Positions 21,426-33,603 of a stretch of DNA of 64,000 bases are shown piece by piece (within the stretch, counting starts at the first letter, position 1; every line of letters begins with the position of its first letter). The notes beneath the pieces are model-generated. The model had not been told where the DNA came from, did not search any database, and was given only the letters and a program-made list of their open reading frames with translations. The position numbers and the translations under genes are program-made. The DNA is from Posidonia oceanica. Taxonomy: Eukaryota > Streptophyta > Magnoliopsida > Alismatales > Posidoniaceae. The stretch covers positions 43,720,001 to 43,784,000 of the forward strand of contig JAZBRS010000029.1 of NCBI GenBank assembly GCA_037176725.1, in the 5' to 3' direction.

Positions 21426-22325
21426 CAAGGCCCCTCCACAACAGCTGCACAACATGTCCTCGCCATGGCCTTTCTCCACCTGGGGGATCGATGTCATTGG
21501 CGCCATCCACCCTGCTGCTTCAATGGTCATCGTTACATTCTGGTAACGATCGATTACTTTACCAAGTGGGTGGAAGCAGCCTCTTACAGAACAGTCACCG
21601 CTGTGGCAACAGAAAAATTTATCAGAAACAATATCATTGCCCGATATGGGGTCCCGCACTCAGTCATCTCTGATAATGGCACAAACTTCATTGCCAAAAG
21701 GATCGAGGAATTCCTACAGAGTCTCAAGATCAAGCATCATCGATCCTCACCCTATCGGCCACAGATGAACGGAGCTGTGGAGTCTGCAAACAAGAACATT
21801 GTCAAGATTCTGAAGAAAATGACAGAAACCCACAAGGATTGGCACGACAAGCTCCCGTACGCACTCTGGACGTACAGGACATCAATCCGGACCTCTACAG
21901 GAGCCACCCCGTACTCTCTGGTGTACGGAATGGAAGCGGTGTTACCTGTTGAAGTAGAGATCCCCTCTCTGCGGATCCTGCGGGAAGCTGGGTTGGAAGA
22001 GGCAGAATGGGTCGAAGACCGCTGCATCCAACTGAACTTAATTGATGAGCGCAGACTGCAAGCTATGCACAACGCTCACTGCTATCAGAAGTGGATGGCC
22101 AGAGCATTCTTGAAAAAGGTCCAGCCCAGAAGCTTTCAGCCAGGGGACCTTGTCTTGCGCGCCATTCATTTGCCTAATGGTCGAGGGAAATTCCGACCCA
22201 ATTGGCGTGGCCCCTTTGTGGTCAAGCAAATCGTTTCGGGAGGTGCTGTAGCTCTTGAGGATATGGACCAGGTCGAGCAGTCTGAGCCCGTCAACCTCTG
22301 CTATCTGAAGAAATACTATCAGTAG
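21426..22325 (+). pseudogene. Integrase of E2, catalytic triad present but one frameshift
   Basis: Sequence homologous to E3 41546 onward begins at the deletion joint. The first catalytic Asp (21490-21492, WGIDVIGAIHP) is in the upstream frame. A 1-bp loss near 21519-21522 shifts the reading frame, which then stays open to TAG 22323-22325. The second Asp is at 21672-21674 (ISDNGTNF) and Glu at 21780-21782 (NGAVESANKN). The C-terminal part with LRAIHLPNGRGKFRPNWRG is intact. The N-terminal zinc finger is absent because of the deletion. This is the least damaged integrase in the window. Confidence 0.88.
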
Positions 22326-23818
22326 CCGAAAGCGGCCCCGTTGCAGATGCCCTTCTCCCACTTACACTTGCATTCTCGCCTCCTGCCACATCTTTTCAAA
22401 TCATCATCGTCATCCTTTCAACTCTTGCATCCCTTCCTTTCGAATCATCATCGTCATCCTCTCAAGCATTGTACCTTAGGCCCGGTGATGAAAACCGGAA
22501 GTGCTTGCCTGCTCTGGAAAGAGTCACCCTACCTCACCTGGCACTACTCAGATGTCTTAGCTAGTGAGGGAGCCACCGCCAACGAGGATAGGCGAACCGC
22601 CTAATCTCGCAAGGACATACACCTCTGAGGGAGAAAAAATGTTAGGATGTGAGTCTGGAAAAACGCGAGAGTAAACACCTAGGTTTGGGCACATCCAAGG
22701 AACAGAAGACGAAGAGACAGAAGCCGGCCCTAGAGATAGGGGTGTGCAGTCTAACCCTGCTCCTTCTACCCATCACACAGCAGACCCAAACCTAAATCCA
22801 TTACATTTCAAACACCCTCCGTTTGCCACCAAAATGGGGATAGCAAAAGCCTGAAAAAAAAAGAGAAAAGCAAAACAACAAGCAAAAAAAAAAGAGAAAA
22901 GAGATAGAACAAAAACCAAAAAAAAAAAAAAGGAAAAAAAAAGCAAGCAAAGCAAAAAACAAGAAAAAAGGCAAAATGTAGCCCGAAAAACACAAGCACC
23001 ATTATCCCCCATGCCTCACTAGAGATCCCCAGCATGTCAAGCCTAAAAGGGTCTACCACATCCTCCTAAGAGCAAACACTCACCTTCTCCTAGTTAGGGG
23101 CAGAGAAAGACTGCACACCTATGAGGGAGAAATCAATCAAAAAAAGATAGCTGAAAGAATAGGTGTAGGTCCTGAGAGTTTGGCCAATAGCCTGTCCTCA
23201 CCACACCACCACCTGTACAATGCCAACACCTGTTCCGGAGCGCCACCAGCAAGCCAAGAGTCTAGGTAGGGCCCAGTGAGTTAGGGACCACTCCCTTCCT
23301 TTGCAGTAGGCACCAAAGCACTCCGTATGCTGAGGGCATCCAAGCATACTCATTCTATCCAGGCATACTCACCTATCCAAGCATACTCATTTATCCAAGC
23401 ATGCTCATTCATCTAAGCATACTACTCATCTTCATAAGCATATCACCTGCATCATGCATACATGCATCTTCTTCTATCATCCCTTTTCCTATCAATTTCT
23501 CCCGCTCTGCAACGCGCTTCGGCCCTAAGACAGTACTCCTCCCTAGCAGAGTGCATCGACGACACTCGAACTGCGCTGGTCCAGATCTCCTGCCGGCCCT
23601 CGCCCCCGTGTCAGCAAGACCGCTGCATATCTCCTTTGCTTATCTGTGCTTAATTGCCATGTTCTGTTATCAACTGCTGAATACATATGGAACTACTTTA
23701 TCAGCCTCAGTTTCTGTTTATTGTCAAAGAATATACGCCTGCGAGATCTGACTGTTTATTGATAGCAGGTACTTTCAAGCTTCTGCAGCTATCTGCCTGT
23801 CCCTCTGTAATCAGTATA
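22326..23818 (+). other. Conserved noncoding spacer of E2, with A-rich purine tract
   Basis: Shares ordered blocks with 1864-3358: CTTGCCTGCT near 22505, GAGGGAG near 22565, CCCTAGAGATAGG near 22725, GTAGGTCCTGAGAG near 23163, GCGCCACCAGCAAG near 23239, GCACTCCGTATGCTGA near 23308. An A/G tract lies at 22850-22980. No gene. Confidence 0.6.
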
Positions 23819-25021
23819 ATGGGCTTTCCTACTCTGCTAATTCCTGCACACTGCTCGGAAGCCCTGCGAGAATGGATCAGCAGGCTCACTCTACAAGACT
23901 GTGAACAGCTGCACCTGTGGGGCATACCAACCAAGCTGCTGAAGGCTGCTGATGTGGAGGTCAGCCGCCACCTTCTGTGTGCCGCCGCAAGATTCTAGAA
24001 GCCGACGCATCATGTCTTCCATTTCAACAAGACTGAGCTGACACCTACACTGGAAGAGGTGCGTCGGATCTGCGGCTTTTCCAAGATCCTGGGGCCGCCT
24101 GTTTTCATGAGGCGAGATGGATATCTCAAGGTCCTGAGCCAGCTAACTGGGCTCCCCACTCAAACCTGCCAACAGAAACTAATCTGCACCAGTGGGCCTG
24201 AACCTATGCTTTGCCTTGCGCCCTTCGATGATATCTTGAACAAGCGCGCAGAACTCGGAGATGAGCTGTGGCTCCGAGGATTTGTTATCCGCTTCCTGGG
24301 CGAACTGATCTATACTCATGGCCGACTGACAGTGGCCATCGAGGTTGCAGAGATTGCATTAGCAGTGGTGACCCAGCACATAGACCTGGCACCAGTTGTC
24401 CTGGCAGAGACCTATCGCGGGCTGGACCGCATCTCTCATCGCTGCCGCCACTTCCACGGTTGCGGAGCACTCATACAAGTCTGGCTGACCGCGCACTTAG
24501 AGACGAACCTCTTGCGCCCTCAAGTGCATGCCTTTGAAGCCTACTGCAGCAGCTCCCGTGCCAAGACAGAAAAGAGCATCAAAGAAGAATACGAGAGGCT
24601 GTCAGCACTGACTGACGACGCTATAACCTGGCGTATTGTCCCCTTTGCAGCAAAGCCATTCACCGTCTTCTTCAGCGCGCGTGACATGCGGCTGATCATT
24701 CTTCCAGGTTTCACAGCAGGCGTAGAGTACCATCCAATCAGGGTCATGCGCTAGTTCGACTTCCGGCAGGGTGCCTTCATTGACAGTACAGCGCCCCAGC
24801 TTCTACAGATGTACCCTCTCAGCACAACTGCCCCAACCAAGAAGCTTGCTAGTCTGATGCAGCATGGGGTCCAATCTACAGACATTGCAGCTGTGAGAGG
24901 TGTAGGATGCACCCCAGAATATGAAGCTGAAGTCCGAGAATTCTGGCTTATCACTGAAATTCCGCCAGGCGGCCCTTTGTTTCCCGACTCCCGGCAGTCG
25001 AAGAAAGCCCGAGTTGACTAG
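23819..25021 (+). pseudogene. Extra sense ORF of E2, plant-mobile-domain / DUF7745-like (two stops)
   Basis: ATG 23819 to TAG 25019-25021, 401 codons with the stop, interrupted only by TAG 23996-23998 (E1 has TGG) and TAG 24752-24754 (E1 has CAG). Visible stretches are HCSEALREWI, LTPTLEEVRRI, MRRDGYLKVLSQLTG, LWLRGFVIRFLGELIY, FHGCGALIQVWL, PFTVFFSARD and FPDSRQSKKARVD at the end. The antisense copy in E3 has a 69-bp GT-AG intron between the Gln and Val codons of IQVWL; here the two exons are joined exactly. It has its own 3' UTR with ATCAATGAAAAA near 25108. Role unknown. Confidence 0.65.
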
Positions 25022-25589
25022 GCCCTTGTGCAACCATCATATGGTCTTCTTTCAGATTATGCTGTACATTTCTGGCCTGCCACAGGCATTGTACTCACCA
25101 AGCTTTATCAATGAAAAACTGTTTCTGCTTTCTGCTTGCACATCAAGATTCTTTGCTGTATTGCATATCATTATCATCACCATCTTGGGCCCTCTAACCA
25201 GACTTGCAGACATCACAACGCAGCAAAGTCCTCAGCACCCAATCTGGAGTCCGGAGCATCTGCGAACCCGCGTCGTCAGGCTACGCCATCTGGCGTCCCC
25301 AGTTGATCGCCCCTAGTTGGATCATCGTCCCTAACGGGTTGGCACCCCAAACTGCTCGGCGAAAGGTCCGTCAACCTGTCATCCTCCTCAGCTGATCATC
25401 CCCAGCTGAGTCCCCAGCGGGCTGGTACCCCAAACTACTCGTCTGACAAGCACGACAATCTTGTCATCACCCTCTGCTTTCGATGCCAAGGACGCGTTGG
25501 CCAGCCCCTGGTGTCATCCCGACACCAGGGGCATCTTTTGATCGCCCCTCGGTATCACTCTTCCCCTCTTTCCCCTATAATATTCCTGG
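25022..25589 (+). other. 3' UTR of E2: hairpin with GGGGCATCTTTT and two GGGCTGG modules
   Basis: The GGGTTGGCACCCC and GGGCTGGTACCCC modules are at 25336-25357 and 25419-25440. A perfect 11-bp stem, CCCCTGGTGTC (25505-25515) and GACACCAGGGG (25521-25531), closes a 5-nt loop and runs directly into GCATCTTTT. No gene. Confidence 0.7.
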
Positions 25590-26455
25590 TGTCATAGGAT
25601 GATTTCTTCTCATCATTACCTCATCCCCTCTTTATCTCATCATTAACTCATCCCCTCTTTGCCGGCCGATAAGTCCGATATCTTATCAATCAATCATTCT
25701 CATCATTACCTCATCCCCTCTTTATCTCATCATTACCTCATCCCCTCTTTGCCGGCCGATAAGTCCGATATCTTATCAATCAATCATTCTCATCATTACC
25801 TCATCCCCTCTTTATCTCATCATTACCTCATCCCCTCTTTATCTCATCATGATCTCATCCCCTCTTTAGCAATAATTCTCATCATTACCTCATCCCCCTC
25901 TTTATCTCATCATGATCTCACCCCCTCTTTAGCAATAGCTCTCATCATGATCTCATCCCCTCTTTATCTCATCATGATCTCATCCCCCTCTTTAGCAATA
26001 GTTCTCATCATGATCTCATCCCCCTCTTTATCAATAGTTCTCATCATGATCTCATCCCCTTTTTAGCAATAATTCTCATCATGATCTCATCCCCCTCTTT
26101 AGCAATAGTTCTCATCATGATCTCACCCCCTCTTTAGCAATAGTTCTCATCATGATCTCACCCCCTCTTTATCAATAGTTCTCATCATGATCTCATCCCC
26201 CTCTTTAGCGGTAATTCTCATCATGATCTCATCCCCTCTTTAGCAGTAATTCTCATCATGATCTCATCCCCCTCTTTAGCAATAGTTCTCATCATGATCT
26301 CATCCCCCTCTTTAGCAATAGTTCTCATCATGATCTCATCCCCCTCTTTAGCGGTAATTCTCATCATGATTTCATCCCCTCTTTAGCAGTAATTCTCATC
26401 ATGATCTCCCCCCCTCTCTTTAGCAGTAGTTCTCATCATGATCTCGTCCCCTCTT
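25590..26455 (+). repeat. Tandem array of E2: CATCATGATCTCATCCCC units, about 35-36 bp
   Basis: Two opening units of 90 bp (GCCGGCCGATAAG at 25661 and 25751) contain the hairpin GATAAG-8 nt-CTTATC. They are followed by many 35-36-bp units built on CATCATGATCTCATCCCC and TTTAGCAATAGT. Confidence 0.9.
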
Positions 26456-27420
26456 ATCAGCAATCAAACACTCTCAGGCTGATATCCTAAACTATCAACA
26501 ATCAAGCACTCTCAGGTTGATATCCTAAACTATCAACAATCAAGCACTCTCAGGCTGATATCCTAAACTATCTACTCAGGCTGATATCCTAAACTATCTG
26601 CTCTCAGGCTGATAACCTAAACTATCATCTGAGCCGATCCATGGTTGGCCCATAGTTGTGTTATACGGCTGACATCCAGTAACTGTCCCTTGCAATTGCG
26701 GTTTCCAGTTGATAGGTCTGTAAACTATCCTCTAGTTGATAGGTCTGTAAACTATCCACCAGTTGATAGGACTGTAAACTATCGCTAGGCTGATATCCTA
26801 AACTATCACCAGTAATTGCATTATACGGCTGATATCCAGTAACTATCCCTCATCATTGCGCGTTTCCAGTTGATAGGTCTGTAAACTATCCGCCAGTTGA
26901 TAGGTCTGTAAACTATCCGCCAGTTGATAGGTCTGTAAACTATCACGCGCAATCATGTTATACGGCTGACATCCAGTAACTGTCCCTCGCAATGCCGTTT
27001 CCAATTGATAGGACTGTAAACTATCCTCCAGTTGATAGGTCTGTAAACTATCCGCCGGTTGACAGGACCGTAAACTATCGCTCCAGTTGATAGACTGTAA
27101 ACTATCCGGCATTTGCGTTATACGGCTGATATCCAGTAACTATCACTCATGGTTTGTGGCTTCCAGTTGATAGGTCTGTAAACTATCCGCCAGTTGATAG
27201 GACTGTAAACTATCCGCCAGTTGATAGGTCTGTAAACTATCCGCCAGTTGATAAGACTGTAAACTATCCCACACAACCATGTTATACGGCTGATATCTAG
27301 TAACTATCACTCACAACTGCTTCTGGTTGACAAGACCGTAAACTGTCATTCCAGGCTGATAACCTAAACTATCACTCCCGGTTGATAGGACCGTAAACTA
27401 TCCGGACGATAAGCCCGTCA
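26456..27420 (+). repeat. Tandem array of E2: GATAG/CTATC hairpin units of about 27 bp
   Basis: It opens with CTGATATCCTAAACTATC units and becomes a 27-bp unit in which GATAG and CTATC bracket a 9-nt spacer. TTATACGGCTG recurs at 26661, 26821, 26958, 27118 and 27292, giving a higher-order period of about 137-174 bp. Confidence 0.9.
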
Positions 27421-27925
27421 CCTTATCACCTTTTTCGACGTGGCCTTGTCCCAGGAAGGCAAAGTCACGCAAACCCCTTTTTTGCGGTAGGAGAGTTGGC
27501 CTCTCTCCCCTCGCACCCTTTTTTCTTTTCTGCTAGCTTGCTCCCCGGGCGGGGACAGGCAACACCCTGTTTTTCCCTCGCTTTGTCGCGCAAGTCTGGC
27601 CTCCCTGCCAGATCCTCGCGCCACATCGCGCCTTTTTATCATTCCTCTTGCATCATCTTAGCACTTCCTCAGCTAGCACTGCATATTACTTTAGCATCAT
27701 CACCATCACTTGCACAACATCAGCATCTATTCTAGCTGCACTAACTTTTATGCTAACTTATTGCATTGCATTTGCATCAGCATGCATCGCACTGCACAGC
27801 ATCCATCTGCACCTAGCATCTTGCATTGCGGCAACGGGCTACGATCTTCGGTGCATCCGCCGAATAAGTAGCTCACGCCCATAGCAACCCGCTGCTCCCG
27901 TCAGTCAGATGGGGTGTCTTGTCAA
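27421..27925 (+). other. E2 pre-PPT region: GCAT-rich stretch and conserved block
   Basis: CTTATC at 27425-27430 closes a GATAAG hairpin begun at 27411. A GCATT-rich stretch lies near 27640-27830. Then comes TTCGGTGCATCCGCCGAATA near 27847, conserved with E1 and E3, and GGGGTGTCTTGTCAACCCTG leading to the PPT. No gene. Confidence 0.6.
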
Positions 27926-27974
27926 CCCTGAGCAGCGGCCTCGCTCCGCTTGACCTTGCTCAGGGAGGGGCATC
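27926..27974 (+). other. Polypurine tract of E2 with perfect 8-bp stem-loop and CATC spacer
   Basis: CCCTGAGC (27926-27933) pairs with GCTCAGGG (27958-27965). The PPT AGGGAGGGG is 27962-27970, so the 3' arm overlaps the PPT by four bases. CATC (27971-27974) separates PPT and LTR. Confidence 0.85.
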
Positions 27975-30900
27975 TGTTGCACCCCATCTTGGCAGGCTTG
28001 GATCCTTGGAGCCCTCCTGGCGATTGCTGGACTCAAACCCTAATCCTCTTTTTTACCCTCCAAAATCAGCCCATCTTGACCTAAGCCTTTACCCCTCTTC
28101 CCAAACTTAAAACCTAACAAAATCCATAGGAAAACCCACCAACACCCACTTAGCAAGCCTACCCAAGAACCTAGAAATTTCCAAACCTAGACCATTCCCA
28201 AAAATCCTAGAAAACCTAGGCAAAACTCCCCTTTTTCTACACCTTAAACCCTTCCAAAACCACCTTAGAATCAAACCAAAACCTCAGAAGCAATACCTCA
28301 GAGCCTAGACTGCCCACTCACCAATTTTCACCTCATTCCAAAACCCTTAAGACCCCCTTTCATCCAAATTATCCTTTTCTCTCTCCAGGATTATCATTTT
28401 CTCTCTCCTCTCTCTCTCCTGATTATCATCTCTCTTTTCATCCCCTTTTTGCCCCTTTTCTAGCCTGGCTGTGGGCCCCCTTTGTACTTCTATCGCTTCT
28501 CTACCTTATTCCTATTTTTACTTCATTTTTAGCCTTTTTCCTGAATTTTAAAAATCATTTCTCTCCAACCTATCTCTTTTCCTTTTATTTCCCTCTTTTT
28601 CCCTTTTCCTTCTTCCATCTCTTTTCCTTTGCCTTCTCTTGCAAAAATCCATAAAAACCCCTAAAAATCTGTAAAACCCCAAAACATAAAAGAAACAAAT
28701 CAGAACCCTAAGAAAAACAATTAAAAAACATTAAACAAGCAATTAAAAACCTAAACTTAACTAAATCAAACTAAAAGGAAAACCAAGCATGTAAGCTAAA
28801 AAATGCAAAACAAATCAAAAGAAAGCACTGAAAAATCAAGGAAAAAATTAAAATAAAACCAAAACCTACCAAAAGTAAAAACCCCATCAAAAGAATTAAA
28901 AAACAAAACCTAAAAAGAAGAATTAAAAAAACAAACACTAAAACAAGTAATTAAAGAAGCAAAAGACTTAACCTAATAAACATAAGAAGAACAACATAAA
29001 AACTTAATTAAAAAGGGGAAAAGAAAAACACACTTAAAAGATTTAAAAACACCCTATCAAACCAGAAAAATCTAACTAAAAAAATCTCAAGAAAAATCAA
29101 CAAATAAAAATCAAAGCATAATTTAAAAGACTTAAGAAAGAAAAAAAAAAACAAAAAACAAACCTAAGAAGACTAAGATTTAAAAACCTAAAACCAATCC
29201 TGATTAATACGAAAATAAATCCTAAAAAATCCAAATCAATGTCCTAAGTATCTAACAAGAGAAACACAATTTTTAAACAATTTAAAACAAGGTTTAACAA
29301 ACATTTAATCAAGTGAAAACCAATTAAAAGCAAAACCAAAACCCTAAAACCCTAATCAAGCCCAAAACACATTAATCAACCCAAAATGGCCATTAAAAAA
29401 TTTAATTAAAACCCTAATTCACATCACAACCTTTCTAATATTTTTGTTTATTTTTAGTTCATTTTTACTAATTTTATTTCCCCATTCTACCCTCTCTTTT
29501 TTCTTACTTCTCTTTTTCTTTCTTTCCTTTCCTTACTGGGCCCAATCCAGCCCGTTTTTCTTTTTTTCTTTTATTTCTTTTTTTTCCTTCGGCCCGCAGC
29601 AGTCCGGCCCACGCCTCTCCTTCTTCTTCCTCAGCCTTCTGCATTTTCTCCATCGGCTTTCTCCCGCGAGCTGCAACAGAGTTCCCTCCTCCATTTGAAA
29701 TTCGAGCTTCCATCCAATCACCAACAGCAGCTCGCCGCTCCTCCTTCATCTCAGCGGCTTTCCGGGAGGCAATCAATGCCTGTCGTCTCGCCAGCATCAG
29801 TCTCCTCTGCTGCAGTGGCCGCCGGTTGAATTCAAAAATTCCCAGCGCGCCAGCAGCCAGCCTCCCCCTGATAAAAACCAGCCATTCGACCCCCTTCATT
29901 GCTTTTTTTGCCGTCCGAGAGAGAGAGCTGAGAAATCCAGAGATTTCCCAAGCAAACTCCCCTTTCTTCTCCCTCTGATTTTCAGTAGAACTTCCCCTTC
30001 TTTCTCCCCTGAAACCAGCCCGTTCCAGCCTCGAATTCCCTTCCATTTTGATCCCCCAAGTTCACCTAGAAAACCAGCAATCCCCTCCCACCATTTCCCG
30101 GCCATTCCACCCCTCAGAACCACCCCAGTTCACCTGAATCCACCGCAGAGCACCAACAGAAGCCAACTCCAACCCATTTCGGAATTCCCACCACCACTGA
30201 ACTCCATTTCTCCCTAAATCTTCCTAAGTTACTCGCCTGACCTCCACCTTTCAGAAGCACCTGACCTTCAGCCCTATCCTCCACCACAGACCACAAACTC
30301 CACAACAAACACTTACCCTTCCTCCGGACCAGAAATCAAACCCGCCTTTAATCTCCCTCTACACTCTCCAGAACAGCAAACCAACCATCCTAATCGACTC
30401 TCCAGACCTCCAGCTACCTCCCGGAGGGCTCCACTCCACCGGACGAACAGCAACAGCCTCCCTCCATCTCCGGTTCCTTTCTGAGAACCCAAAAGCGTCG
30501 GATCTTCTGTCGAGCGACAGAACCTTCGCCTGATCGACCGAGAAGCACCAGAAGCATCCCCTGAGAAGATCCAGACCTCCACGGGCAGCTGGCGATTGCC
30601 GCAGCGACCGGACAGACGTCGTCGACCAGCTCCGGCACTGCTGAGGTCGGGAGGACGCTCCAGACACAGACACAGGTATCTTCTTACCTTCCCCTCTCTC
30701 TCTTCTCCCACTGTTGCTTCTCAGCCCCTTAGAAGTAAGCTTCCAAGCCCTCCAGACACTCCTGCAGCTCACCGATCTTCCCGTCTTCTCCGACGCCGGT
30801 CCCCTGATCTCCGGATGCTCCGCCCAGCAGAACGGACTCCCGACGGTTCCCAGAGCTCCGCACGGTCGCCGGCTACGTCCTCCGCCGTCTCGCGCCTCCC

Positions 30901-33598
30901 CAAGCCCCCTATGTCGGCGGTGGTGAGCGTCGGTGGCTCACTGCTACGGTGCCAGCCACCGCCGGCAAATCACTATGTATTTATTTTCTTAGTTATAAGA
31001 TTTCTGTGCAGATATTGCATGTTTACCTTAAGTTTTTTAATTTTTGCGTTTCAGTCCTCTGTCCATTTAATATGCTTAGTTTTTAATTAAAAACCATGCT
31101 AAATTGCAGCTTTTATTCATGCTTTTCTGTATTTATAATCTAGTCCTGTTACTGTGCTGTGCTATTATAACTTTTTGCATTTTAGCCCTTCTGTTTTTTA
31201 TTTTTGCATATAAGTCCTGCCCTAAATCAGTTCATTTAATTGCATGCATTTTACCATATGAAATTGCATTCTGCATCCCTGCATGTTTCTGATTTTGCAT
31301 ATAGGTCCATGCACTGTAGAAACTTAGGTTTTATTTTTGATTTTTGCTTGTCGCAATGCATTTTCTTCCCTCTATTTTTTGACATTTGCATTTAGGTCCA
31401 TTTTAAATGGACAGTAACTGTTTTCCATGCATCTTAGCCTATTGCATTGCATTTTGGCCCCTGTTTTTTCCAAAAATTGCACATCAGTCCTTTATCAGTG
31501 TTTTCAGAGCATATTTACCATGCAAAATTGCATATTTGACCCCTGCATGATTCAAAAATCACACATAGGTCCTTGCATCTTTTAAAAACCATGTAAAAAG
31601 ACTGTTTTGCCCCTAAAATTGCATCTTAGCTCCTATGCTTACAAAATTGCATGTAGATCCTCCACTTGCATTCCCAGACTCCCCAGGACCCTGTTTTCTG
31701 GAAAATTTGCATTTTAGACTCCAGTTTTTTCAAAATTGCATTCTGATTTCTTTTTGTTTTCAAAACTTCTTTCAATGCATACTCTCTTTTCAAATTAGCT
31801 TTCTGAGCCCAATCTTTTGCAAAATAACCCTCTGCCCTCTCCTGTTTTCAAAACCCTCCTCTGTAGACCCCATCTTTTGTGAAAATTTGCATTTTAGCCC
31901 CTTTGCTTTTTCAAAAATGCTTTTGAACTCCTGTCTTTTCCAAGTTTGTTCCCCTTGTTTCTTCTTGCTTGTGCATGCATTCTGCATTCATTTAGTCTTG
32001 CATTTTAGCATCCTTTTGCACACACTAAGCACCTTTAGCTCCCTTTCACTTGGGAGGACCTTTTGCACACCCCTAGGACCTCCTGAACACCTAGATCTGC
32101 TCTTCTCCCCTGTTCTGGCCTACCTGCCTTGAAGCTGCGATATCTTCCGATCCAGCCGTTGGATCTTCTCAAGCAAGCTGCCCAGGCGACCGCAGCGAAG
32201 CGCTCTTCAACATGGACCAAGCAGATCTCAGATCAGGCTCCCGGATATCCAGGTATGTCCTCCTGAACTCCTGCATTGCATTCATTTGCATGCCATTTGC
32301 ATAGTTTTCCTCGTTTTCGATTTCTGTTTCTTTGAGCATGTAGAATAGGGCCTCCTCTTCTTGTCTATCAGCTCAGATCTCTGTTTCGCGTTTCCCTGTG
32401 GGCTTTGTGTTGTGTTTTCCCTGGATTCACCACTTATTGTGACTTTCTTCCCCCTTTTCCACGATCCGATCGCATCGCGAGCTTTGGGCAGCATGCGAGA
32501 CACATCGTGGAACGGTTTAGTGGGAAATGGTCGCAAAAGAGGTGGTAATCCCCCCGTTTGCTCACTCTCCCCTTTGTAGGTCTTCACACCTACTCTGTAT
32601 GGCACCGAACAGCGCCTGTTCTCACACATGCGTTGTTCTGCTTCTCCTTTTACTGCTTCTAATCTTTTCCTTGCATTTGCATTCGCACGGCTTTTTCCGA
32701 GGTTTTATCTCGCAGCTTTTGGCACCTTTTTGCGTGCCCGCTCTCGTTTTGGCACCGTTTTGCGTGCCTGCTTTGTCTTTCGCGTCGTTTTGCGCGCTCG
32801 CCCTGTTTTGGCACAGTTTTGCGTGCCCATCGTCGTCTTTTGCACCGATTTGCGTGCCACCTTGCTTTCTCGCCCGTTTTGCGTGCCGACCTTGTCTTTT
32901 TGCACCGTTTTGCGCGTTTTCTTGTTTTTGCCTCGTTTTGCGTACTTTACGCCGTTTTCTCTTGCATGTCGATCGCATTGCATGGTCTTACCGTTGCTTT
33001 GCTTTTCGCTTGCATTTGCATATAGGGCTGTGATGCTTACTGCCTGGAGTTCTCATGAGCCAGGTTTCGCCCGGTTCGGAACACAGACAGCGTAGCTGAG
33101 CACTTAGACAGCACGTTTACTTCCTTGCCCTGCATCTCTCCACTTAGAGCACACCTTGAGCATTCATTTAGGCATTCATAGGCACATAGGCATTCAATCC
33201 TGCATTTCCCTGCGTATGCGAGCGTAAGCCTAGAAAGACCGATTCTCGGGCGTGTCGGGGGTGCCTAACACCTTCCCCGCACATAACAAGAGTCCTTGCC
33301 CTGTCTTTTGGCCCGCAATGACCATACTGCCCTTATCCTAGGCTAGAGTCATCTCATTTGCATGTATTTGCATTTGTTTCCTTTGCATTGCTTTGCTTTG
33401 CATTTCTTGCTTGGTTTTGCGTGTTAATTCACGCATTTCCCCCAGTTTTCCTTGTCTCCCATTAATAGACATGGTGGCGACTCTGATTTGTCTTATCTTT
33501 CTCTTTTCTCCTCGATTTCAAGCGTTTTCGAGTCGAGCCTCTTCCTCGGATCCAATCGCCGCTAAATAGCGAGCCTGATTCCGATCGGGATCGCTACA
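27975..33598 (+). repeat. 3' LTR of E2 (LTR-C, 5624 bp)
   Basis: Nearly identical to 9303-14941. It begins TGTTGCACCCC and ends ATCGCTACA before the CATGC duplication. A short indel near 28031 and scattered substitutions distinguish the two copies. The PBS-like word is at 33475-33485. Confidence 0.93.
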
Positions 33599-33603
33599 CA
33601 TGC
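33599..33603 (+). repeat. Target site duplication of E2, right copy (CATGC)
   Basis: Matches 9298-9302 exactly. The E1 LTR continues after it. Confidence 0.93.

Larger units (their letters stand above)
9303..33598 (+). mobile_element. E2: complete non-autonomous Tat/Ogre-type element, 24.3 kb
   Basis: Two LTRs (9303-14941 and 27975-33598) begin TGTTG and end GCTACA. They are nearly identical by eye, with scattered substitutions and small indels, and are flanked by a perfect 5-bp duplication. PBS and PPT are in the expected places. The internal region holds gag, protease, a G-patch-like segment, integrase, an extra sense ORF and long tandem arrays. RT, RNase H and the second RNase H are missing: the sequence passes from the linker straight to integrase near 21426. 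Such an element would need RT supplied in trans. Confidence 0.93.
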
